64,000 nucleotides of DNA from Treponema sp. (GTDB lineage: Bacteria; Spirochaetota; Spirochaetia; Treponematales; Treponemataceae): assembly GCA_017484285.1 (NCBI GenBank), contig JAFUTH010000015.1, forward strand, positions 248,001 through 312,000. Reading direction: 5' to 3'. Shown here piece after piece: positions 9,485 to 17,113 of the stretch. Position 1 is the stretch's first letter; every line of letters starts with the position of its first letter. The notes below the pieces were generated by a model that worked only from the letters and a program-made list of their open reading frames with translations, was not told the origin of the DNA and searched no databases. Position numbers and translations under genes: made by a program.

Positions 9485-11564
9485 TGACATCACCGAAAGT
9501 TTTGTTGAAGAAACATCAGAACTTTTGGAACAATCAAAAAAAGATGTAATACAATTAAAGAACACTCAAAACGATGAGTCAACGCTTCAAAACCTGTTGC
9601 GGAATCTTCACACAATCAAGGGGAACTCGCGTATGCTCGGCTTCCTTACGATTGAAAAGCTCTCCCACGCCCTTGAAGATATTTACAAAAGCGTAAAGGA
9701 CGGGCAGGTCAAAAATTCAGACCGACTCGTAAAACTGGTCTTTGCCGTCGCGGATAAAATTCAGGAGTGCGTAAAATCAATCAAAAAGAAAGGCACCGAC
9801 GAAAACGACATCGATTTGTATCTTCAGTATTGCGACAAACTGGCTGCGGGCGAACTCATCGATGTGGAGTTGCTTCTTGCGGAAATCAACAAACAGGGAG
9901 AAAGCGACCTTGAAGACGATGATGAAGAAGATGGCGGGAATGTAAGCGACATTCAGTCAATCCGAATCAAAATCTCCCGCATAAATGAAATCATCACGGC
10001 GTTCGATACGATGATTACGCGGGAATTCCACTTGAAGCATCAGCTCGACGAGTTGCAAAAATACGAGGAGCAGACGGGAAATCACGAGCTTTCAAAAATC
10101 CGAAAGCAGTTTGAGTCCGACATCTACGCGCTTGAAACTTCGATTTTCAGCGTGCAGGAACAGGTTTTTGACCTCAGAATGCTTCCCATCAGCATCGTTT
10201 TAAAGCCGCTTGAAAACACCATTGCCCTTGAAAGCATGAACCTCGGCAAAAAAGTAAATTGCGTGATTCCAAGCTCGGACATTGCCGTCGACAAAGTGAT
10301 TCTTGAAGAACTCGGCGACATTCTCATGCACTTAATCCGAAACGCCCTCGACCACGGAATTGAAAGCCCCAAAGAGCGCAATGCGGCAGGAAAGAGCGAA
10401 ACGGGCACGATTACCATCAGCTGCGTGCGCGAGACAAAAAACATTGAGTTAAAAATTTCTGACGACGGGCGGGGCTTGGATTACGAAAAAATCAGAAACA
10501 AGGCACTTTCGCTCTATCCTGAGCGCACAGACGAAATCACAAATATGGAAGACCGCGAGTTGTCGCAGTTTTTGTTCCAGTCAGGATTCTCCACAAAAGA
10601 AAAGGTCACGGAGCTTTCTGGGCGCGGTGTCGGTCTTGATGTGGTTTGGTCAAACGTCGAAAAAATCAAAGGTCGAATCAAAATCGAAAGCGAAGCGGGA
10701 AAAGGCACATCGTTTATTCTCTATCTTCCGCTTTCACTTTCAACATTGCAGGGCTTGTTCGTCTATTCAAATCAGGACAAATACCTCATTCCCTCACAGC
10801 ACATTGTTGACATCATCTACCGCAAAAAGAGCGAGTACATCACCTTGCAGAATCAGAGCTATCTCAAACTTTCAGACCAGCTCATTCCGTGCTTTTCACT
10901 TTCTTCGCTTTTTACCGACCAAAAGGGCGTTGTCTATCAGGACGCGGACTCGATTCTGATTGCCGAATACATGGAGCAGCGAATTGGAATTATCGTCGAC
11001 CAAGTTCAGCAGTATGTGAGCCTTGTCGTAAAACCGCTTCCCGCCGCATTCAAAAATTTTTCGATTTTGCAGGGAATCGTTTTTGACGAGCATTATGACA
11101 TCGTTCCGATTCTTCATGTTCCCGACATTCTCAAAAAATTCAAGTCGCTCCGCGGCTACGACATCAAAAAATACGAGGCTGCGACCAAAAAACGCACCAT
11201 CCGCATTCTTGCGGTTGATGACTCGGAAACAACGCGCACCATCGAACGCTCGATTTTGGAAAGCGCCGATTTCAGCGTTGACACTGCCGTTGACGGAATT
11301 GACGCGCTTGAAAAGGCAAAGGCAAAACAGTACGATCTTGTCATGACCGACAAGGATATGCCACGCATGACGGGTCTTGTTCTTCTCGACAATCTTCGCC
11401 GTATGGAGCAGTACGCAAATGTTCCTGTTGTTGTTGTTTCAGCCGACCAAAGTCCCAAGACACTTGAAGGATTCAAGGCACTTGGGGCAAACGCGATTAT
11501 TTCAAAAGCAGACTTTGAGCGAAGCCGCCTCATCGGCACAATCAAAGGTCTTTTGGGGGAGTAA
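9468..11564 (+). CDS. cheA: Hybrid histidine kinase CheA with C-terminal receiver domain
   Basis: A 698-residue CheA. Domains in order: P1/HPt with phospho-acceptor H48 (LHTIKGNSRMLGF), no recognisable P2 (only a short acidic linker near 150-160), dimerisation helices, HATPase (NALDHGIE near 292, DDGRGLDY, GRGVGLDVV, GKGTSF), CheW-like regulatory domain, and a receiver from about 575 with D628 (MTDKDMP) and Lys in IISKADF. The absence of P2 and of a separate cheY in this operon, together with the attached receiver, resembles FrzE/ChpA-type alternative chemosensory systems rather than a plain flagellar one. SD AGGAG lies 6 nt before ATG inside cheR. Confidence 0.95.
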   Translation: MAKISSDITESFVEETSELLEQSKKDVIQLKNTQNDESTLQNLLRNLHTIKGNSRMLGFLTIEKLSHALEDIYKSVKDGQVKNSDRLVKLVFAVADKIQECVKSIKKKGTDENDIDLYLQYCDKLAAGELIDVELLLAEINKQGESDLEDDDEEDGGNVSDIQSIRIKISRINEIITAFDTMITREFHLKHQLDELQKYEEQTGNHELSKIRKQFESDIYALETSIFSVQEQVFDLRMLPISIVLKPLENTIALESMNLGKKVNCVIPSSDIAVDKVILEELGDILMHLIRNALDHGIESPKERNAAGKSETGTITISCVRETKNIELKISDDGRGLDYEKIRNKALSLYPERTDEITNMEDRELSQFLFQSGFSTKEKVTELSGRGVGLDVVWSNVEKIKGRIKIESEAGKGTSFILYLPLSLSTLQGLFVYSNQDKYLIPSQHIVDIIYRKKSEYITLQNQSYLKLSDQLIPCFSLSSLFTDQKGVVYQDADSILIAEYMEQRIGIIVDQVQQYVSLVVKPLPAAFKNFSILQGIVFDEHYDIVPILHVPDILKKFKSLRGYDIKKYEAATKKRTIRILAVDDSETTRTIERSILESADFSVDTAVDGIDALEKAKAKQYDLVMTDKDMPRMTGLVLLDNLRRMEQYANVPVVVVSADQSPKTLEGFKALGANAIISKADFERSRLIGTIKGLLGE

Positions 11565-11570
11565 GGAAAC

Positions 11571-13418
11571 ATGGCAAAAAAAATTCTGATACTTGAAACT
11601 TCGGTCACGATACAAAAACTGTTCACGACGACGCTCGATTCTGACGATTACACGCTCCAGTTCTCAGCCGACGGAAAATCTGCCGTCTATGACTTGTTTG
11701 AATTTCAGCCTGATTTGCTACTCATAAACTCCAGCATCGAAAATCCAAAAAGTTTTGAAATCGTCAGGCTCGTTCGCTCTATAAAATGCTTTAAGGAACT
11801 GGCAATCGCCCTCTACTCCGCTTCACCATCTCCATTGGACGAAAGCTTTGCGCTTGAATGTGGGGCGACGACCTTTGTCCGCCTTGAGCAGAAAACGCTT
11901 GTTTTGAATGTTGATGAACTCGCGCAGCTTTCCGCCCCCAGAATCGACAAGTCAGACCTTTTGCAGCTTAAAAAGAATCTCGATGACGGCTTTCTTTTCT
12001 TGCGCTCGTCACAGGTTTCGTTTGAAAGCGCATACAAAAATGCGATTCTTACAAAACTCGGCACACTCACAAACCAAATCGAAAGCATTGAGGAAATGGT
12101 AAAATCGTTCTTGCTTTTGATTGCGGAAATTTCTGAAGTTCCGATTGCAGGACTGTACATTGTCGAAAATGACGGTCCGCACGGATATTATGTCGTCTCG
12201 GAAAATATCGGCGAAAAGGAAATTGCGGATTTTTTGAGTGTCTGCGCCACAGATTTTGAGAAAATTCTTCCCGATTACAACGCCTCAAAAATAAACGCAA
12301 AGCAACTTGAAAGCTCCCCAGCGATGAACAGATTTTTCAATAAAGATGTTCAGCTTTCAAGCTACGAGACAGAGCCATTGCACACAAGCGATGAAAGCGA
12401 ATATTTTGGAAGCGTTCATATCGTTTCTGACGGAAATATTTCTGGCATTGCCCAAGATTTTTTCACTTTCTGCGTAAAGAGTGTCGGCGATATTTTTTCA
12501 AAAGCACTCATCGTCGAAAAGAAAATCTTTTTTGAAAAACGAATCCGCCGCGCGTTCAGCCGCTTTGTTCCCGCTCAGGTAATCGACAGCCTTGTTGAGC
12601 AGACTGACGAAAATGACGAATCGGTGGGGGTCGGCGAAACGAGAACGGTGGCGATTTTGTTCAGCGATATTCGCTCGTTCACAAACATAAGCGAGCGCAA
12701 CAAGCCTGATGTTTTGGTCGCGTTTTTGAACCGCTACTTTACCGTCATGGTTGACATTATCCGAAAGCACGGCGGCACAATCGACAAATTCATCGGTGAC
12801 GCGATTATGGCAGAATTCGGAACGCCCGTAAGTTATGAGGACAACTGCAAAAGAGCCGTCGCCGCCGCCTGTGAAATGCGCGATGCCCTTGAAACGCTTG
12901 AACTCGGAGATTTGGTGCTTCCAGACGGCATGAAATTTGACACGGGAATCGGAATCCATTACGGAGATGTCATCGTTGGCTCAATCGGCTCAAAAGACAA
13001 AACCGACTATTCTGTCATCGGTGACAGCGTAAACCTTGCAAGCCGTCTTGAGGGGCTTACAAAAACATACGGGGCGCACATTCTCGTAAGCGACAGCGTT
13101 TTTGAAGATGCGGGTGAAGACTCGTTTGCCTTCCGCCACATTGACGATGTTCGCGTAAAAGGCAAGAAAAATGCCGTCCCAATCTATGCGGTTGATAAAA
13201 GTGCCGACGAATTTACCCCCGAATACAAGGATTACTATGTAAAAGGCATGGACTTGTACAAAAAGGGAATCTGGAATCTTGCGCGAGACTATTTCCAGAA
13301 GGCACTTTCAGAAAGCGAGGGAGACAAGGCTGCCGCCCTTTTGCTTTCCCGCTGCGAAGAATTTATCAAAAATCCGCCCGAAAACTGGGACGGGGCAATC
13401 GCATTCAACACAAAATAA
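11571..13418 (+). CDS. Class III adenylate cyclase with degenerate receiver and GAF-like region
   Basis: A 615-residue protein starting 6 nt after cheA. Residues about 1-120 have the outline of a response-regulator receiver but the acidic pair is Glu-Thr (LILETS) and the phospho-acceptor position is Asn (LLINSS), so phosphorylation is not expected. A GAF-like segment follows (about 150-300). The catalytic domain (about 355-535) carries metal-binding D366 (FSDIRSF) and D410, substrate K406 (DKFIGDA) and D479, and transition-state N488 and R492 (NLASR), the set typical of adenylate rather than guanylate specificity. The C-terminal tail has one TPR-like helix pair and the PPENWDG ending common to spirochaetal cyclases. 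Its place inside the che operon suggests cAMP production under chemosensory control. Confidence 0.88.
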   Translation: MAKKILILETSVTIQKLFTTTLDSDDYTLQFSADGKSAVYDLFEFQPDLLLINSSIENPKSFEIVRLVRSIKCFKELAIALYSASPSPLDESFALECGATTFVRLEQKTLVLNVDELAQLSAPRIDKSDLLQLKKNLDDGFLFLRSSQVSFESAYKNAILTKLGTLTNQIESIEEMVKSFLLLIAEISEVPIAGLYIVENDGPHGYYVVSENIGEKEIADFLSVCATDFEKILPDYNASKINAKQLESSPAMNRFFNKDVQLSSYETEPLHTSDESEYFGSVHIVSDGNISGIAQDFFTFCVKSVGDIFSKALIVEKKIFFEKRIRRAFSRFVPAQVIDSLVEQTDENDESVGVGETRTVAILFSDIRSFTNISERNKPDVLVAFLNRYFTVMVDIIRKHGGTIDKFIGDAIMAEFGTPVSYEDNCKRAVAAACEMRDALETLELGDLVLPDGMKFDTGIGIHYGDVIVGSIGSKDKTDYSVIGDSVNLASRLEGLTKTYGAHILVSDSVFEDAGEDSFAFRHIDDVRVKGKKNAVPIYAVDKSADEFTPEYKDYYVKGMDLYKKGIWNLARDYFQKALSESEGDKAAALLLSRCEEFIKNPPENWDGAIAFNTK

Positions 13419-13439
13419 GAGCATAAATAGGAGTATGAT

Positions 13440-14963
13440 ATGACAACATTCAGATTTTTTGTACCGCTGATTTTTGCAACGACCTATCTCGGCATTTTCT
13501 TTCTCCGAGTGTTCCACTACGGCTTCATTTACGAGCGACCGAGCGCAATCATTTTTGAGTGCATTCCCACGGTTGCAATCTCATTCTTTTTGATTGTAAG
13601 CTGTGCGCTTGTCGAAAAGCCGATTCTTTCCCGCTTTGACAAAGTGATTAAAAAAGGAAAGAAAGACAAGGCTTCGCTCACAAAAGAAGATGTTGCCACG
13701 GCGCTCGATTCATACAAAAAATTCGACATTGCCATTGCCGCAGGAGATGCAATCGGATTTTTGCTTGGGGCTGGCTCTACGGCGATTCTCGAAGCAGTAA
13801 AAGGAATTTCCCCGTTTGAGCCACTTGTCTTCATAATCATCGAGCTTCAGAGCGTTGGCGTGGGATTTTTGTGCTACACATTGAATGTCTTTTTGACAAA
13901 AAAAATCCTCATGACAAACAAAATGCGAGAAGTCGGAATCGAAGTGAGCAACAATCTTTCCAGAAATCTCACGATTGCTATTGCAACCTGCGTGTATATT
14001 TCCCTCATGAACATGATTACCGTCCCCATCAATCTCATAAAACACCCGTCCGAACAGGGATTTTCAAAATTCTTGGTGTATGCGCTCATCGGCGCAGTTC
14101 TTACGGGAGCGGTCTGTTTTGCCATCTACTCGCTTTTAATCAGAAAGATCCAAAAAACGGAGCGTGAGACAAGCTCAAAACTCTTGCTCGAAACCGAAAC
14201 CCTTGCAAACGCAACAAAAGAAAGTGCCGAAACGAGCCAGAATCAAAGCACGGCGGTCAAAGAAATTGTCGCCACAATGCAGGATTCAACCGTCCTCGTC
14301 GGAAATATCAGCGAAAAAATTAGGCATGTAACTGACCTTGCAGAAAAATCATGCGAGGCTGTTATGAGCGGACGAGAAGCGTTGCAGAACAATGTAAACG
14401 AACTTTTGAGCATAAAAAACACAAATCAGCTCACCATCGAAGGAATAAAAGAACTCAACAAAAAAATCGCAAGCATTTGGGATATTGTGGCGATTATCAA
14501 TGTTGTCGCAGACCAGACAAAAATCATCGCATTCAACGCAGAACTTGAGGCTTCAAGTTCAGGCGAAGCGGGAAAGAATTTCCACATCGTCGCGACAGAA
14601 ATCCGCCGCCTTTCGGACAACATCATCGACAGCCTTAAAGAAATCAAGGAACGGATTACCGAGATTCAAAAAACATCGGATTCGCTCATTCTTGACAGTG
14701 AAAAAGGAACTCGTCAGATTGATTCAGGCTATGAAAGCATCCAAAGCCTTGAAAGTGGTTTTAAAAGCATTATGGATTCGTCAAACAGCACGGCGGACAG
14801 TTCGCACGAAATTCAAGATTATGTCGGTCAGTTTACAAGCTCAAGCGAGCAGATTTTCATTACTTTAAAGCAACTTGCAGACGGAATCGAAAATCTTTCG
14901 GCTGTTACGGCAAACATTTCCAATTCGTCGGAAAGTGTCCGCCATATTGCAAGCCTTTTGTAA
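13440..14963 (+). CDS. Methyl-accepting chemotaxis protein with six-TM sensor module
   Basis: A 507-residue receptor, SD AGGAG before ATG. Unlike the three receptors at the operon start, the N-terminal half has about six hydrophobic segments (near 5-27, 36-58, 98-120, 125-150, 178-202 and 207-235) and no large periplasmic domain, so it probably senses a membrane-linked signal. The signalling half ends in the tip EASSSGEAGKNFHIV with the same HAMP-less layout. It is last in the operon; its stop lies 3 nt from the stop of the convergent FIST gene, with no terminator hairpin between them. Confidence 0.9.
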   Translation: MTTFRFFVPLIFATTYLGIFFLRVFHYGFIYERPSAIIFECIPTVAISFFLIVSCALVEKPILSRFDKVIKKGKKDKASLTKEDVATALDSYKKFDIAIAAGDAIGFLLGAGSTAILEAVKGISPFEPLVFIIIELQSVGVGFLCYTLNVFLTKKILMTNKMREVGIEVSNNLSRNLTIAIATCVYISLMNMITVPINLIKHPSEQGFSKFLVYALIGAVLTGAVCFAIYSLLIRKIQKTERETSSKLLLETETLANATKESAETSQNQSTAVKEIVATMQDSTVLVGNISEKIRHVTDLAEKSCEAVMSGREALQNNVNELLSIKNTNQLTIEGIKELNKKIASIWDIVAIINVVADQTKIIAFNAELEASSSGEAGKNFHIVATEIRRLSDNIIDSLKEIKERITEIQKTSDSLILDSEKGTRQIDSGYESIQSLESGFKSIMDSSNSTADSSHEIQDYVGQFTSSSEQIFITLKQLADGIENLSAVTANISNSSESVRHIASLL

Positions 14964-14966
14964 GAT

Positions 14967-16106
14967 TTACTCGCCGATGACGATGCTTACAAGGGTTTGG
15001 TTACAGTTAAACCGCCCGAACTGCTCTCCGTAACTTGAAAAACCGCAGAATTTGGGGAAATAGCGGTCAAATCTGCCAAGCACTTCTTTTACGAGCGATT
15101 TTTGATTGAAATAAATCGTGCGCAAAATGCAGTTTACGAGGATAACAGCCCCTGGTTTGGGAATATTCTCACTGATTGATTTGCAGGTTTCATCCGCAAT
15201 GGTTGAGATTTCGCCCTCTTTGAGAAGTTCGACGAACGAGCCTGGAGTTACTTTGCAGTACATGTTCATCGTTCCGTCTTCGTTGAAGCCAGCGATTGAC
15301 GAAATGTACATGTCGCCATACAGCCGACGCCCGAACGGATAGACTAACTGCGCGTTGTTTACTTCCTTTTCGCTGATTCCAAGCACTTGGGCATAGCGTT
15401 TTTGGGGAACTTCGCCGTCAATGCTGATGATTTTTCGGGTATGGGTGTCGGCATCGGTGATTTTCATGAGTTTTCCGATTGGCGTAAAGAGATTTTCCTT
15501 GCGGATGTCGAATTTGCACCGTGTACGCACAAACAGAAGTACTGCTCCCTCTGTCGCAACAGTTCCGTTGTATGAAACATAGGTCTTTTTGAACTGCAAG
15601 TCATCTCCCGCGCTTCCGCCCGCAAGGATAAAATTTTCGTTTTTGATGATTGCATAAAAAAGAGCGGTCAATGTTTCTTCTGCATTGCAAAGACCGTTTA
15701 CAAAGCAGAGCGCAAATGCATCGTTGTGGCAGTCAGGAGTGCCTGGATTGATGCCGATTTTGCGGGCAGCATCCTCAACGGTTTTGACTCCGAAGATGTT
15801 GAATTTTTCGACATTGCTGATGAGTACGCCTGAAACCCATGTTCTGTCGCAGGAAAGTGCTGTGGCGACAATGGAATGTTGGACAAATCCCTCGCCGTTT
15901 AAAATTTCGCCTGAGGTAGAACAGCCGATTACTTCACAATCTGGATAACGCTCTTTGAGCATGGTAGACAAGACTTGAAAATCATAATTGACAGAAGCAA
16001 AAAAGATGAGTGCAATGTATTTGTTCGTGGGAGAAAGTTTTCGAGAGATTTCATTGACCGCATCTGAGACAATCGGATTGTATGATATGGCTGTATCCTG
16101 TTTCAT
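14967..16106 (-). CDS. FIST N/C domain sensory protein
   Basis: A 379-residue soluble protein with the FIST N pattern (IALIFFASVNYDF, VIGCSTSGEI, FILAGGSAGDDLQF) and a FIST C domain (residues about 225-365 with LVYPFG, ADETCKSI, and CGFSSYGEQFG near the end). FIST domains are proposed small-ligand sensors often linked to chemotaxis or two-component systems. It is convergent with the che operon and 3 nt away from it. No SD precedes the ATG; a TATAAT box ends 6 nt upstream, so the message is probably leaderless. Confidence 0.87.
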   Translation of the reverse strand: MKQDTAISYNPIVSDAVNEISRKLSPTNKYIALIFFASVNYDFQVLSTMLKERYPDCEVIGCSTSGEILNGEGFVQHSIVATALSCDRTWVSGVLISNVEKFNIFGVKTVEDAARKIGINPGTPDCHNDAFALCFVNGLCNAEETLTALFYAIIKNENFILAGGSAGDDLQFKKTYVSYNGTVATEGAVLLFVRTRCKFDIRKENLFTPIGKLMKITDADTHTRKIISIDGEVPQKRYAQVLGISEKEVNNAQLVYPFGRRLYGDMYISSIAGFNEDGTMNMYCKVTPGSFVELLKEGEISTIADETCKSISENIPKPGAVILVNCILRTIYFNQKSLVKEVLGRFDRYFPKFCGFSSYGEQFGRFNCNQTLVSIVIGE

Positions 16107-16140
16107 ATTTCTATTATAGCACCGAACTGTGAAAAGGCAA
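16107..16140 (-). promoter_or_regulatory. Promoter of the FIST gene, leaderless geometry
   Basis: -35 TTGCCT (16135-16140), 16-nt spacer, -10 TATAAT (16113-16118), then AGAAAT and the ATG at 16106. The expected transcription start coincides with the A of the start codon. Confidence 0.65.
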
Positions 16141-16183
16141 CATAAATATAGAGAAAGAAGAGTGAGAAAGAGACAGACAGACT

Positions 16184-16534
16184 TTATTGTAGCTCTTTTT
16201 TCGCTTTTTCGGCTTTGAGTTTGTTTGAATACACGTTCACCGCGTTTGAAGGAACCCAGCCGTCCTCAAGCGCGTACCATAATTCTTGGGTGTCATCGAC
16301 GAGCACCGTACAGTTGCCTTTGATTTCGTAGATTTCGCCCTTACGGAACGAGGCGATTGTCTCAAATTCGTAGCCTGCTTCTTTTCGGCACGCCACATAC
16401 GGGGCAGAAACAAGCGCCCATTCAATGCGCGGGGAAAGGGCTTCAGGCGCGATATTCTGCATTTCAAGCTGCCCGTCGTTTTTTTTGCACGAGAAGAAAA
16501 TCACACACAACGCAAGGAAAATCAGTTTTTTCAT
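16184..16534 (-). CDS. Small SH3-like lipoprotein
   Basis: A 116-residue protein starting MKKLIFLALCVIFFSC, a lipoprotein signal with the modified Cys at 16 (FFSC). The start at 16534 is chosen because its ATGA overlaps the stop of the Nudix gene; a longer upstream frame is part of that gene. The mature part resembles an SH3b-like fold (ASFRKGEIYEIKG, LWYALEDGWVPSNAV), a module that binds envelope ligands. Function unknown; co-expression with a Nudix hydrolase gives no clear clue. Confidence 0.75.
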   Translation of the reverse strand: MKKLIFLALCVIFFSCKKNDGQLEMQNIAPEALSPRIEWALVSAPYVACRKEAGYEFETIASFRKGEIYEIKGNCTVLVDDTQELWYALEDGWVPSNAVNVYSNKLKAEKAKKELQ

Positions 16535-16941
16535 TTTTTGCTTGCGACCCATTTCATAACGGCGGGATAAATAAGCATGTCCGAGTCCACGAAACTGAGC
16601 GTGGGAATTTCCGCGGGGAACGCCCATTTGTATTCGGTGTGTTCGGTGAGCGTGTATTTTTGCGCGATGCCGTCGTGTGGCACGGTGATTTCGTAGGCGT
16701 GAAGCGCGACTTGCTGCTCGTTGTGCACAAAAAATGTCTCGGTTATTTTCTCGCCGACTTTCACTTTTACGCCGAATTCTTCTTCAAATTCACGGACGAT
16801 TGCTTCTTCGTCGCTCTCCCCTTCTTCCACTTTGCCACCAGGGAATTCCCAGCGGTTTCCCATCTGCCCCGTGGGGGTTCGGTGCGCGACCAGTATTTTT
16901 TCGCCGTCAAAAGCGATGCATGCGATGGATGTTTTTGCCAT
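16531..16941 (-). CDS. Nudix hydrolase, MutT type
   Basis: A 136-residue protein with SD GGAG 7 nt before the ATG at 16941; the further upstream codons are not needed. The Nudix box G-x5-E-x7-R-E-x-E-E-x-G-x is complete (GGKVEEGESDEEAIVREF followed by EEEFGV). MutT-type proteins such as 8-oxo-dGTP diphosphatase and relatives sanitise nucleotide pools; the N-terminal MAKTSIACIAFDGEKILVAHR fits this group. Substrate not determinable from sequence. Confidence 0.88.
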   Translation of the reverse strand: MAKTSIACIAFDGEKILVAHRTPTGQMGNRWEFPGGKVEEGESDEEAIVREFEEEFGVKVKVGEKITETFFVHNEQQVALHAYEITVPHDGIAQKYTLTEHTEYKWAFPAEIPTLSFVDSDMLIYPAVMKWVASKK

Positions 16942-16962
16942 ATAATAACTCCACTGTACTGG

Positions 16963-17060
16963 AAAAATTGCCCTGTGGGTCCCAGCGACGACAAAAAGCA
17001 AGGACTCCCCCTACGAGGGTAGCCCCTCACTTTTTGTCTGCGTCCCACAGGTCAATTTTT
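16963..17060 (-). repeat. Long covarying hairpin element, copy A
   Basis: A 98-bp palindrome flanked by A5 and T5, between the wall-hydrolase gene and the Nudix gene. Read on the - strand: outer stem AAAAATTGaCCTGTGGG with its partner (16 of 17 pair), internal loop ACGCAGA on one side and TCGTCGCTGGGA on the other, inner stem CAAAAAG/CTTTTTG, then an apical part with TACCCTCG and TAGGGGGA. The internal loop is identical in copy B at 20222-20322 although both stems differ. It may also act as a terminator. Confidence 0.8.
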
Positions 17061-17113
17061 CATTTCATTGACTTTTATGTCAAAAAATCTGTCATAAAGA
17101 TTATAGCATATTC

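Noticed and set aside
16357-17022. A 221-residue + strand frame over the Nudix and lipoprotein genes
   Set aside because: It is antisense to a clear Nudix box and runs through the hairpin element; no SD and no family pattern.
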